Source: Streptomyces sp. NBC_00271 (GTDB lineage: Bacteria; Actinomycetota; Actinomycetes; Streptomycetales; Streptomycetaceae). From it: a DNA stretch of 64,000 nucleotides. A model generated the notes under the pieces. It saw only the letters and a list, made by a program, of their open reading frames with translations. It had not been told where the DNA came from and ran no database searches. Each line of letters opens with the position of its first letter. Position 1 is the stretch's first letter. The position numbers were made by a program, and so were the translations under genes. The stretch covers positions 5,580,001 through 5,644,000 of the forward strand of contig NZ_CP108070.1 in the NCBI RefSeq assembly GCF_036178845.1, read 5' to 3'. This document shows positions 8,027-15,295 of the stretch, in pieces.

Positions 8027-9285
8027 CCGGCTCCAGTCCGCCGCCCGGCCCCCGTATGCCCCTCGCCGTCTACATCCTCGCCCTCTCCGTCTTCGCCCTC
8101 GGGACCAGCGAGTTCATGCTCTCGGGGCTCCTGCCGCCCATCGCCGACGACATGGGTGTCACGATTCCGCAGGCGGGTCTGCTCATATCGGCGTTCGCCA
8201 TAGGCATGGTCGTCGGCGCGCCGCTGCTCGCCGTGGCCACCCTCCGCCTCCCCCGCCGTACCACCCTCGTCTCGCTCATCGCCGTCTTCGGGCTCGGCCA
8301 GATCGCCGGCGCGCTGGCGCCGACGTACGCCGTGCTCTTCGCCTCCAGGATCGTCAGCGCCCTCGCCTGTGCGGGCTTCTGGGCGGTGGGCGCGGCGGTG
8401 GCGATCGCGATGGTCCCGGTGACCTCCCGGGCCCGCGCGCTCGCGGTGATGATCGGCGGCCTGTCGATCGCGAACGTGCTCGGGGTCCCGGCCGGTGCCT
8501 TCCTCGGCGAGCACCTCGGCTGGCGGTCCGCGTTCTGGGCCGTCGGCGCGGCCTCCGCGATCGCTCTGGTCGGGGTCGTCACCCTCATCCCCCGCATTCC
8601 GCTCCCCGGCAAGAAGCCGCAGCTCAGGCGGGAAGTCTCCATTTACCGTGACGCGCAGGTCTGGCTCACCGTCGCCCTCGTGATGCTCGCCGCGGGCGGG
8701 GTCTTCTGCACGTTCAGCTATCTCTCGCCGCTGCTCACGGATGTCGCCGGGCTCGACGACGGCTGGGTGCCGAGCGTGCTCGCGCTCTTCGGGGTCGGGG
8801 CGCTGATCGGTACGACGATCGGCGGGCGGGTCGCCGACGCGCACCTCTTCGGGGTGCTCCTCTCCGGCACCGCGGCCTCGACCACCGTCCTCGTGGCGCT
8901 CGCGCTCCTGGGGCAGTTCGCGTTCGCGGCCGTGGCTCTTTCCTTCCTCCTCGGCGTCACCTGCTTCTTCACCGCCCCGGCGCTCAACGCCCGGCTCTTC
9001 AACCTCGCCGGGGCCGCCCCCACCCTGGCCGGTGCCACCACCACGGCGGCCTTCAACCTCGGCAACACCGGCGGCCCCTGGGTCGGCGGCACGGTCATCG
9101 ACGCGGGTCTCGGCTACGCGGCGACGGCCTGGGCGGGCGCGGCCATGACGGTGACGGGCCTGGGGGTGGCCGCGGTCTCGCTGCGCCTCCAGCGCCGTAC
9201 CCGGGCCTCCCGCGTGGTGGTGTCCATGAACAGGAAGGCCGAAAGGGCCGACAGGACCAACAATCCAGTACGTAACGACGTCTGA
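8023..9285 (+). CDS. cmlR: Chloramphenicol-type MFS efflux transporter (Cmx/CmrA/CmlR family)
   Basis: 420-residue, 12-segment major facilitator. 'ALSVFALGTSEFMLSGLLPP' at the first helix, 'LPRRTT' in the loop between helices 2 and 3 and 'TTTAAFNLGNTGGPWVGG' near the end closely match the Streptomyces chloramphenicol exporters I remember. The frame is open far upstream, but GTG 8023 is chosen: it overlaps the HD gene's TGA and has AAGGA 6 nt upstream, whereas the ATG at 8056 has no ribosome-binding site. The C-terminal ~25 residues are a hydrophilic cytoplasmic tail. Substrate is inferred from family resemblance; related pumps may export other drugs. Confidence 0.8.
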   Translation: MTGSSPPPGPRMPLAVYILALSVFALGTSEFMLSGLLPPIADDMGVTIPQAGLLISAFAIGMVVGAPLLAVATLRLPRRTTLVSLIAVFGLGQIAGALAPTYAVLFASRIVSALACAGFWAVGAAVAIAMVPVTSRARALAVMIGGLSIANVLGVPAGAFLGEHLGWRSAFWAVGAASAIALVGVVTLIPRIPLPGKKPQLRREVSIYRDAQVWLTVALVMLAAGGVFCTFSYLSPLLTDVAGLDDGWVPSVLALFGVGALIGTTIGGRVADAHLFGVLLSGTAASTTVLVALALLGQFAFAAVALSFLLGVTCFFTAPALNARLFNLAGAAPTLAGATTTAAFNLGNTGGPWVGGTVIDAGLGYAATAWAGAAMTVTGLGVAAVSLRLQRRTRASRVVVSMNRKAERADRTNNPVRNDV

Positions 9286-9305
9286 CCGCGCCTATCCTCA
9301 GCCGC

Positions 9306-10409
9306 ATGCGATCCATGGGTGGGGACCAGGTGGAGGAAGCCGTCGCGGGCGCCGCCGCGCTGTTGCGGACGGTGGCCGGGCGGGACTGGGACGGCGTGGG
9401 GGCGGGCCGTCTCGAGTGGAGTTGCCGCAGGACCGCCGAGCACATCGCGGACGATCTCCTCGCGTACGCGGGCCAGTTGGCGGGGCGGGCCACCACGGCG
9501 TACGTGCCCTTCGAGATCACCTTGGACGACGGCACCGACAACGCGGGCGTCGTCGACGTGATCGAGACGACCGGCGCCCTGCTCGCCGCCGCCGTGCGCA
9601 CCACGCCGCGCGAGGTGCGTGCCTTCCACCCCTACCCGTTCCGCAGCGCGAACCGCGAGGGCTTCGCCGCGATGGGGGTCACCGAGGTGCTCCTGCACAC
9701 GCACGACATCGCGCAGGGTCTCAAGGTCGCCTACGAGCCGCCGGCCGAACTCTGCGCGGACGTACTCTCCCGGATCTTTCCGCACGTCAGGCCGGGGTCC
9801 GAGCCGTGGCCCACGCTCCTGTGGGCGACCGGCCGCGGCGAGTTGCCCGGCCGCGCGCCGCTCACCGAGTGGCGCTGGAGCAACAACCTGGTGATCGAGG
9901 CCGGACGGCTCACCCTCCAAGGAGTCACCCCGGCGGCCGCCGCCGATCTGCGCGCGGGCGGCACCGGCGGCTTCGAGTGGATCGAGGGCGGCCCCTTCGA
10001 CGGCACGCGGGACGCCGCCGGAATGGTCATGAAGGCGTACGAGAGCGGGGTGCACCGCCCTGAGTGGGGCATGTTCGTGCTCGTACGGAGCGAGGACGGC
10101 CGGGCGGTCGGCGCGATGGGCTTCCACGGCGCCCCCGACGAGAACGGCCGCGCGGAAGTCGGCTACGACCTCGCCGAGAACGCCCGCGGCCACGGCTACG
10201 CGACCGAGGCCCTGCGCGCCCTGGCCGCCTGGGCCCTCGACCGCGACGAGCTCGACGTCCTCTTCGCGGCCATAGAGCGGACCAACGCGCCCTCCCAGCG
10301 GGTCATCGCGCGCGCCGGATTCACCCGGGTGAGCGAGGACGAGGAGGAGTACGCGTACGAACTGCGCGCCCTGGATCCGTCGCTGCGGGTGTACGCCCGT
10401 ACGGACTGA
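9306..10409 (+). CDS. Maleylpyruvate isomerase-like (DinB fold) domain fused to GNAT acetyltransferase
   Basis: 367 residues in two parts. Residues ~1-190 have the four-helix mycothiol-dependent maleylpyruvate isomerase pattern, including 'RRTAEHIADDLLAYAGQLAG' and 'VLLHTHDIAQGL', whose His residues can bind a metal. Residues ~195-355 are a GNAT fold with 'YDLAENARGHGYATEALRAL' as the acetyl-CoA loop and 'ERTNAPSQRVIARAGF' as the final motif. An intact metal site cannot be confirmed. The start is the first of two close ATGs (9306, 9315); no strong ribosome-binding site is present. The gene follows the efflux pump by 20 bp on the same strand and may be read from it. Confidence 0.8.
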   Translation: MRSMGGDQVEEAVAGAAALLRTVAGRDWDGVGAGRLEWSCRRTAEHIADDLLAYAGQLAGRATTAYVPFEITLDDGTDNAGVVDVIETTGALLAAAVRTTPREVRAFHPYPFRSANREGFAAMGVTEVLLHTHDIAQGLKVAYEPPAELCADVLSRIFPHVRPGSEPWPTLLWATGRGELPGRAPLTEWRWSNNLVIEAGRLTLQGVTPAAAADLRAGGTGGFEWIEGGPFDGTRDAAGMVMKAYESGVHRPEWGMFVLVRSEDGRAVGAMGFHGAPDENGRAEVGYDLAENARGHGYATEALRALAAWALDRDELDVLFAAIERTNAPSQRVIARAGFTRVSEDEEEYAYELRALDPSLRVYARTD

Positions 10410-10442
10410 CCTCCGCCCGCCGGGACGGGCCGACCGGTCCGC

Positions 10443-10709
10443 CTACCGACCGACGTACTTGCGCCGGCGCAGCCCCGCCCCGTACAGCAGCCGCACCACC
10501 TCGCGGCTGCTGACCTCCACCGCCCCGGCGCGCACGGCGTCCGCGTACCGGTGGGAGGGCAGGTCGTAGTGATCGCGCTCGAAGGCGCGCGGAGGTACGC
10601 CCAAGTCCGCGGCGAACAGGTGCAGTTCGTCGTACGAGACGTCGCTGACCAGGTGCGACCAGAGCCGCCCGTGCCCCGGCCAGGCGGGTGGGTCGATGTA
10701 GACGGTCAC
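10443..10709 (-). CDS. DUF4031 domain protein
   Basis: 88 residues beginning 'VTVYIDPPAWPGHGRLWSHL', the hallmark of DUF4031, with 'DELHLFAADLGVP' and 'FERDHYDLPSHRY'. A longer frame exists upstream but the family begins exactly at the GTG at 10709, which overlaps the stop of the preceding gene (GTGA), showing translational coupling. Function is unknown; Asp and His residues conserved in character suggest a metal or nucleotide ligand, but that is only inference. Confidence 0.85.
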   Translation of the reverse strand: MTVYIDPPAWPGHGRLWSHLVSDVSYDELHLFAADLGVPPRAFERDHYDLPSHRYADAVRAGAVEVSSREVVRLLYGAGLRRRKYVGR

Positions 10710-11101
10710 GAGGACGGCATCTCGCCGGTCGCCGACCCCAGGCATCCCACGGACGCGACCTTCACGCCCGCCTTGTGGCAGACCCAGTGCGGATCGGGCC
10801 CGAGTTCCGGCTCGACGTCGAGGGCGTGCGGGTCGCCCGAGCCGCAGACCGGACACAACGGCCACCGCCCGTACCGCTCCAGCAACGCGTCCTGTACGTC
10901 CTGGGCGACGAGCCCGGCCACATAGCCGACGCCTTCCGGCCACTGTTCGACCCACCATCGGCGCTGCACCACCGAGTCCTCGACGAGCGAGACGACATCC
11001 GCTTCGGCGACCTCACCCGCGACGAGATCGGCGAGTACGAGGGCGCGGGCCGCGTGCAACGCCTGCTCCAAGGGGCTGACGGGACGGCTGGTGGGGTCCA
11101 T
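10706..11101 (-). CDS. Hypothetical protein with a C-terminal zinc-ribbon-like pair
   Basis: 131 residues starting 'MDPTSRPVSPLEQALHAARA'. The first half is helical and acidic; the second half holds 'WPLCPVCGSGDPH' (~81) and a further Cys/His in 'DPHWVCHKAGV', a possible single zinc site. I do not recognise the family. The longer upstream extension is rejected because it would run through the promoter of the divergent murR gene and has no family character. Its stop overlaps the DUF4031 start, so the two form a small operon diverging from murR with 55 bp between start codons. Confidence 0.7.
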   Translation of the reverse strand: MDPTSRPVSPLEQALHAARALVLADLVAGEVAEADVVSLVEDSVVQRRWWVEQWPEGVGYVAGLVAQDVQDALLERYGRWPLCPVCGSGDPHALDVEPELGPDPHWVCHKAGVKVASVGCLGSATGEMPSS

Positions 11102-11120
11102 GCACCCATTGTGCGCACCC

Positions 11121-11183
11121 TTGACCGCATACCCCAGCAGAAAATATCTTTCACAAGTGACCCCAAACGTGAAGGAAATTTTC
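11121..11183 (+). promoter_or_regulatory. murR promoter with a near-perfect inverted repeat over the -10 and start codon
   Basis: TTGACC (11121-11126) and TATCTT (11145-11150) with 18-bp spacing form a good housekeeping promoter; the predicted start point falls on the GTG at 11157, so the mRNA would be leaderless. Arms GAAAATATCTTTCAC (11140-11154) and GTGAAGGAAATTTTC (11169-11183) pair at 13 of 15 positions around a 14-bp spacer, centred at the start codon. This fits an autoregulatory operator for the RpiR-type protein encoded here. Confidence 0.7.
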
Positions 11184-12080
11184 GCCGGTGAGGCTCCGCC
11201 CGCTCCCGCCGCCCTCGCGGCCAAGGTGCGGACGCTCGCCCCGTCGATGACCCGCTCCATGCAACGGGTCGCCGAGGCCGTCGCCGGCGACCCGGCCGGC
11301 TGCGCGGCTCTCACGGTCACCGGCCTCGCCGAGCTCACCGGCACCAGCGAGGCCACGGTCGTGCGCACCGCCCGCCTGCTGGGCTACCCCGGCTACCGCG
11401 ACCTGCGCCTCGCGCTCGCGGGCCTCGCCGCCCAGCAGCAGTCGGGCCGCGCCCCCGCCGTCACCGCGGACATCGCGGTCGACGACCCCATCGCGGACGT
11501 CGTCGCGAAACTCGCGTACGACGAGCAGCAGACCCTCGCCGACACCGCGGCGGGACTCGACACGGTCCAGCTGGGCGCGGCCGTCACCGCACTCGCCGCC
11601 GCCCGCCGGATCGACATCTACGGCGTCGGCGCGTCCGGCCTCGTCGCCCAGGACCTGGCCCAGAAGCTGCTGCGCATCGGACTCATAGCCCACCCGCACA
11701 GCGATCCGCACCTCGCCGTCACCAACGCGGTGCAGCTGCGGGCCAAGGACGTGGCGATCGCTATCACCCACTCCGGCTCGACGGGCGACGTCATCGAGCC
11801 GCTGCGGGTCGCCTTCGAACGCGGGGCGACGACGGTCGCGATCACCGGCCGTCCGGACGGGCCCGTCACGCAGTACGCCGACCACATACTGACCACGTCC
11901 ACGGCCCGCGAGAGCGAGTTGCGTCCCGCGGCGATGTCGTCGCGCACCAGCCAGTTGCTGGTGGTGGACTGTCTGTTCGTGGGGGTCGCCCAGCGGACGT
12001 ACGAGACGGCGGCGCCGGCACTGTCCGCGTCGTACGAGGCGCTGGCGCACCGCCACAGTCCTCGGGGCCGTATGCGGTAA
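11157..12080 (+). CDS. murR: MurR/RpiR-family regulator (HTH plus SIS sugar-phosphate domain)
   Basis: 307 residues. Residues ~20-100 form the RpiR helix-turn-helix: 'LAELTGTSEATVVRTARLLG' is the recognition segment. Residues ~145-285 form a SIS domain, with 'IYGVGASGLVAQDLAQKLLR' and 'AITHSGSTGDVIEPLR' as the sugar-phosphate loops. The neighbours murQ and a PTS EIIBC transporter make N-acetylmuramate 6-phosphate the likely ligand. GTG 11157 is chosen because a promoter places the transcript start there; GTG 11169 is also in frame. An inverted repeat covering the promoter suggests self-repression. The name is inferred from fold and neighbours. Confidence 0.82.
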   Translation: MTPNVKEIFAGEAPPAPAALAAKVRTLAPSMTRSMQRVAEAVAGDPAGCAALTVTGLAELTGTSEATVVRTARLLGYPGYRDLRLALAGLAAQQQSGRAPAVTADIAVDDPIADVVAKLAYDEQQTLADTAAGLDTVQLGAAVTALAAARRIDIYGVGASGLVAQDLAQKLLRIGLIAHPHSDPHLAVTNAVQLRAKDVAIAITHSGSTGDVIEPLRVAFERGATTVAITGRPDGPVTQYADHILTTSTARESELRPAAMSSRTSQLLVVDCLFVGVAQRTYETAAPALSASYEALAHRHSPRGRMR

Positions 12081-12182
12081 CGCTCCGCCGGGAGCCTGGG
12101 AAAACTGGATGCCGTCGTCACGCTGCGGGCCGAATGTGGCTGGTCGCGCCCACGCGGCGGAGCCGCATATGTCCGCAGCCCC

Positions 12183-12203
12183 GCGCCCCTGAAGGGGCGC
12201 TTT
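12183..12203 (+). terminator. Terminator-like hairpin between murR and murQ
   Basis: GCGCCCC / TGAA / GGGGCGC (12183-12200) followed by TTT. It lies in a short copy of the dispersed GC-rich repeat and may partly separate murQ transcription from murR. The run of T is only three bases, so efficiency is uncertain. Confidence 0.5.
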
Positions 12204-12233
12204 ACCACCCCGCGTTGAAAAGAGCCGTTCGTC

Positions 12234-13184
12234 ATGACCTCCTCCACCGCCGACGCCTCCTCCAACCACCACTCCCTGCGGGCCGAGTTGGAGACGTTGA
12301 CCACTGAGGCGTTCCGTCCCGAGCTGTCCCAGATCGACCGGCTGTCGACGCTGGAGATCGCGAAGATCATGAACGCCGAGGACGCGACCGTGCCGACGGC
12401 CGTCGCGACCCAGCTGCCCCGCATCGCCGCCGCGATCGACGCCGTGGCCGAGCGCATGTCCCGCGGCGGCCGGCTGATCTACGCGGGCGCGGGCACCGCG
12501 GGCCGCCTCGGCGTGCTGGACGCCTCCGAGTGTCCGCCCACCTTCAACACCGACCCGTCCGAGGTCGTGGGCCTGATCGCGGGCGGCCCGAGCGCCATGG
12601 TCACCTCGGTCGAGGGCGCCGAGGACTCCAAGGAGCTGGCCGAGGCCGACCTGAAGGAGCTCTCCCTGACCCCCGACGACACGGTGGTCGGCGTCTCCGC
12701 CTCCGGCCGCACCCCGTACGCCGTCGGCGCGGTCGAACACGCCCGTGCGCGCGGCGCGTTGACGATCGGCCTGTCCTGCAACGCGCACAGCGCGCTGGCC
12801 GCCGCGGCCGAGCACGGCATCGAGATCGTCGTCGGGCCCGAGCTGCTGACCGGCTCGACCCGCCTCAAGGCGGGCACGGCGCAGAAACTCGTCCTGAACA
12901 TGCTCTCGACGATCACGATGATCCGTCTCGGCAAGACGTACGGGAACCTGATGGTCGACGTCCGCGCCTCGAACGAGAAGCTGCGGGCCCGCTCCCGCCG
13001 TATCGTCGCCCTCGCGACCGGCGCCTCGGACGAGGAGATCGAACAGGCCCTCGCGGCCACCGACGGCGAGGTGAAGAACGCCATCCTCACCATCCTCGGC
13101 GGCGTGGACGGGCCCACGGCGGCCCGCCTTCTGGAGGAGAGCGACGGCCATCTGCGCGCGGCGCTCGCCGCATCGACGGGCTGA
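12234..13184 (+). CDS. murQ: N-acetylmuramic acid 6-phosphate etherase
   Basis: 316 residues with a SIS domain. MurQ cleaves the lactyl ether of MurNAc 6-phosphate to give GlcNAc 6-phosphate and D-lactate in cell-wall recycling. Visible marks: 'GGRLIYAGAGTAGRLGVLDA' with the family 'SECPPTF' following (~100-107), 'IAGGPSAM' and 'EDSKELAEADL' (catalytic Glu region), 'GVSASGRTPY', and a helical end containing 'AKLRARSRRIV'-like segments. Length matches the family. It is followed 16 bp later by the EIIBC transporter gene and preceded by the regulator, forming a MurNAc uptake and conversion unit. Confidence 0.95.
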   Translation: MTSSTADASSNHHSLRAELETLTTEAFRPELSQIDRLSTLEIAKIMNAEDATVPTAVATQLPRIAAAIDAVAERMSRGGRLIYAGAGTAGRLGVLDASECPPTFNTDPSEVVGLIAGGPSAMVTSVEGAEDSKELAEADLKELSLTPDDTVVGVSASGRTPYAVGAVEHARARGALTIGLSCNAHSALAAAAEHGIEIVVGPELLTGSTRLKAGTAQKLVLNMLSTITMIRLGKTYGNLMVDVRASNEKLRARSRRIVALATGASDEEIEQALAATDGEVKNAILTILGGVDGPTAARLLEESDGHLRAALAASTG

Positions 13185-13200
13185 CCAGCACCCTCGGGGA

Positions 13201-14685
13201 GTGCGCACAACCAACGACCTCACCCCCCATGCCGCCACGGCCGCCGCGATCCTCCCCCTGGTCGGCGGCGCCGCCAACGTCACCTCCGTCGCCCACTGCA
13301 TGACCCGCCTGCGCCTGGGCCTGCGGGACCGGACACTCGTACGCGAGGACGCTCTCCGGTCCCTGCCCGCCGTACTGGGCGTGGTCGCGGACGACGACAG
13401 CTACCAGATCGTCCTGGGGCCGGGCGCGGTCGCGCGGGTGGCCCCCGAGTTCGAGGCACTCGTCGCCGGCACGGCCGGTGCGCCGGTCACCGGCACGGCC
13501 GACGCGCTGGCCGCACGCGGAGCCGAGTGGAAGGCGGCCCGGCAACAGCGCAACGCGACCGCCCTCAAACTCCTCCTCCGCCGGATCGCGAACATCTTCG
13601 TCCCCCTGATCCCCGCCCTGATCGGCTGCGGAGTCATCGCGGGCCTGGGCGGCCTGCTGGTCAATCTGGGGTGGCTGCCCTCCCTCACCCCCGCCCTCGC
13701 CGCGATCGCCTCCGGCTTCATGGCCCTGATCGCGGTGTTCGTCGGCCACAACACGGCGAAGGAGTTCGGCGGCACCCCGGTCCTGGGCGGCGCGGTGGCG
13801 GCGATCGTCGTGTACGCGGGGGTCGCGAAGGTGACGGCCTTCGGCATGACCCTGGCGCCGGGCCAGGGCGGGGTACTCGGCGCACTGGCCGCCGCGCTCC
13901 TGGGAACGTACGTGGAGAAGTGGTGCCGCCGCTGGGTCCCCGAAGCCCTCGACGTCCTCGTCACCCCCACCCTCACCGTGCTGCTCACCGGCCTGGTGAC
14001 GCTCTACGTCCTGATGTACACGGCAGGCGAGCTGTCGACGGCCATCGGGACGGGCGCGAACTGGCTCCTCGACCACACGGGCGTCTTCGCGGGCCTGGTC
14101 CTGGGCGGCCTGTTCCTCCCCCTGGTGATGCTGGGCCTGCACCAGGCCCTGATCCCGCTGCACACCACCCTCATCCAGCAGCAGGGCTACACGGTCCTGC
14201 TCCCCGTCCTGGCGATGGCGGGCGCCGGGCAGGTCGGCGCGGCACTCGCGGTCTACGTCCGCCTCCACCACGACGAGTCCCTCCGTACGACGATCAGATC
14301 GGCGCTGCCCGCGGGCCTCCTGGGCGTCGGCGAACCCCTGATCTACGGCGTCTCGCTCCCCCTCGGCCGCCCCTTCGTCACCGCCTGCGCGGGCGGGGCG
14401 GCGGGCGGCGCCTTCGTCGGCTTCTTCTCGATGCTCGGCGACAAGATCGGCTCCACGGCGATCGGCCCCTCGGGCTGGGCGCTGTTCCCCCTGCTCAAGG
14501 GCACGGGCGGACTGGCCCTGACGGCGGCGGTCTACGCGGGCGGGCTGCTGACGGGGTATGCGGTGGGCTTCGCGGCGACGTACTTCTTCGGCCTCGCAAG
14601 GACGGTCGGGGGCACTGTCAGTGGCGTGTGCGATTCTTCGAAGGAGGGGCAGGACACCGACCCGGGAGGGAATCCACCACCGTGA
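13201..14685 (+). CDS. murP: PTS EIIBC transporter, probable MurNAc/amino-sugar type
   Basis: 494 residues. The N-terminal EIIB domain (~1-85) has the phosphorylated cysteine in 'AHCMTRLRLGL' (Cys33). The EIIC domain (~110-475) is polytopic with 'GHNTAKEFGGTPVLGG', 'GVGEPLIYGV' (substrate loop) and 'GDKIGSTAIG'. There is no fused EIIA, so it must take phosphate from a separate EIIA such as Crr. Position between murQ and a coupled small gene supports MurNAc as substrate; GlcNAc-type sugars are possible. The GTG at 13201 abuts a GGGGAG sequence with almost no spacing, so the exact start is uncertain. The last ~25 residues are hydrophilic. Confidence 0.75.
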   Translation: MRTTNDLTPHAATAAAILPLVGGAANVTSVAHCMTRLRLGLRDRTLVREDALRSLPAVLGVVADDDSYQIVLGPGAVARVAPEFEALVAGTAGAPVTGTADALAARGAEWKAARQQRNATALKLLLRRIANIFVPLIPALIGCGVIAGLGGLLVNLGWLPSLTPALAAIASGFMALIAVFVGHNTAKEFGGTPVLGGAVAAIVVYAGVAKVTAFGMTLAPGQGGVLGALAAALLGTYVEKWCRRWVPEALDVLVTPTLTVLLTGLVTLYVLMYTAGELSTAIGTGANWLLDHTGVFAGLVLGGLFLPLVMLGLHQALIPLHTTLIQQQGYTVLLPVLAMAGAGQVGAALAVYVRLHHDESLRTTIRSALPAGLLGVGEPLIYGVSLPLGRPFVTACAGGAAGGAFVGFFSMLGDKIGSTAIGPSGWALFPLLKGTGGLALTAAVYAGGLLTGYAVGFAATYFFGLARTVGGTVSGVCDSSKEGQDTDPGGNPPP

Positions 14686-15269
14686 ACCACGCACAGCTGA
14701 CCGCCCTCGGCCGCGCCCTGCGCGTGCTCGGCGAGCACGGCGACGCGCTGAACGCCGACACGCCCGACGCGAAGCTGCACGAGGTGAAGGCCGACCTGAA
14801 GCGGGCGCTGGACCTGCTGGAGGAGACGGTGACGACGGCGGTGCCCACGACGCGCTGCGCCGAGCACCCCAATGGCCCGGTGGACGAGGGCGCCGTCGAC
14901 CTCTGTCTGCTCTGCGAGACACGGCGGCGCACCGCCCGCCGCACCGAGGTCAACGACGCCTTCCCGCAGGGCCGCCCCGGCGGCGCCGACGAGGCACCCG
15001 AGCGCACGATGTCCCGGTACGGCGTGCGGGCCGACCGCCCCCAGCCCCAGCAGCGCTGGCTGCCGGAGGTGTGGACAGGGCAGGCGTGGCAGCTGTGCGG
15101 CACCCCGCGCCGCGACCGCGTCGAGGCGGAGCGGTATCTCGCCGCGGAGCGCCGCACCCCGCGCCCCGGCATGGCCTACCGCCTGGTCCACGAGTTCACG
15201 GACTACGAGGTGCTGCGCATCTGGGGCACACCGGTGAAGGTGGACATCGAGCCGATGGGCAACCTGTAG
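14682..15269 (+). CDS. Hypothetical protein translationally coupled to the EIIBC gene
   Basis: 195 residues. A helical first part ('LGRALRVLGEHGDALNAD') is followed by 'RCAEHPNGPVDEGAVDLCLLC' character with three Cys and one His, a possible zinc site, then a C-terminal domain with 'MSRYGVRADRPQPQQRWLPE' and 'DYEVLRIWGTPV'. I do not recognise a named domain. The GTG at 14682 overlaps the transporter's TGA (GTGA) and GGGAGGG lies 11 nt upstream, so the start is well supported although the frame is open far upstream. Its operon position ties it to amino-sugar metabolism only by location. Confidence 0.75.
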   Translation: MNHAQLTALGRALRVLGEHGDALNADTPDAKLHEVKADLKRALDLLEETVTTAVPTTRCAEHPNGPVDEGAVDLCLLCETRRRTARRTEVNDAFPQGRPGGADEAPERTMSRYGVRADRPQPQQRWLPEVWTGQAWQLCGTPRRDRVEAERYLAAERRTPRPGMAYRLVHEFTDYEVLRIWGTPVKVDIEPMGNL

Positions 15270-15295
15270 CCGATCCGGCCCCCTGGGTCATTGCG

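Noticed and set aside
11091..11156. Longer murR start at 11091
   Set aside because: It would place the start upstream of the promoter's predicted transcript start and over the divergent gene's start codon.
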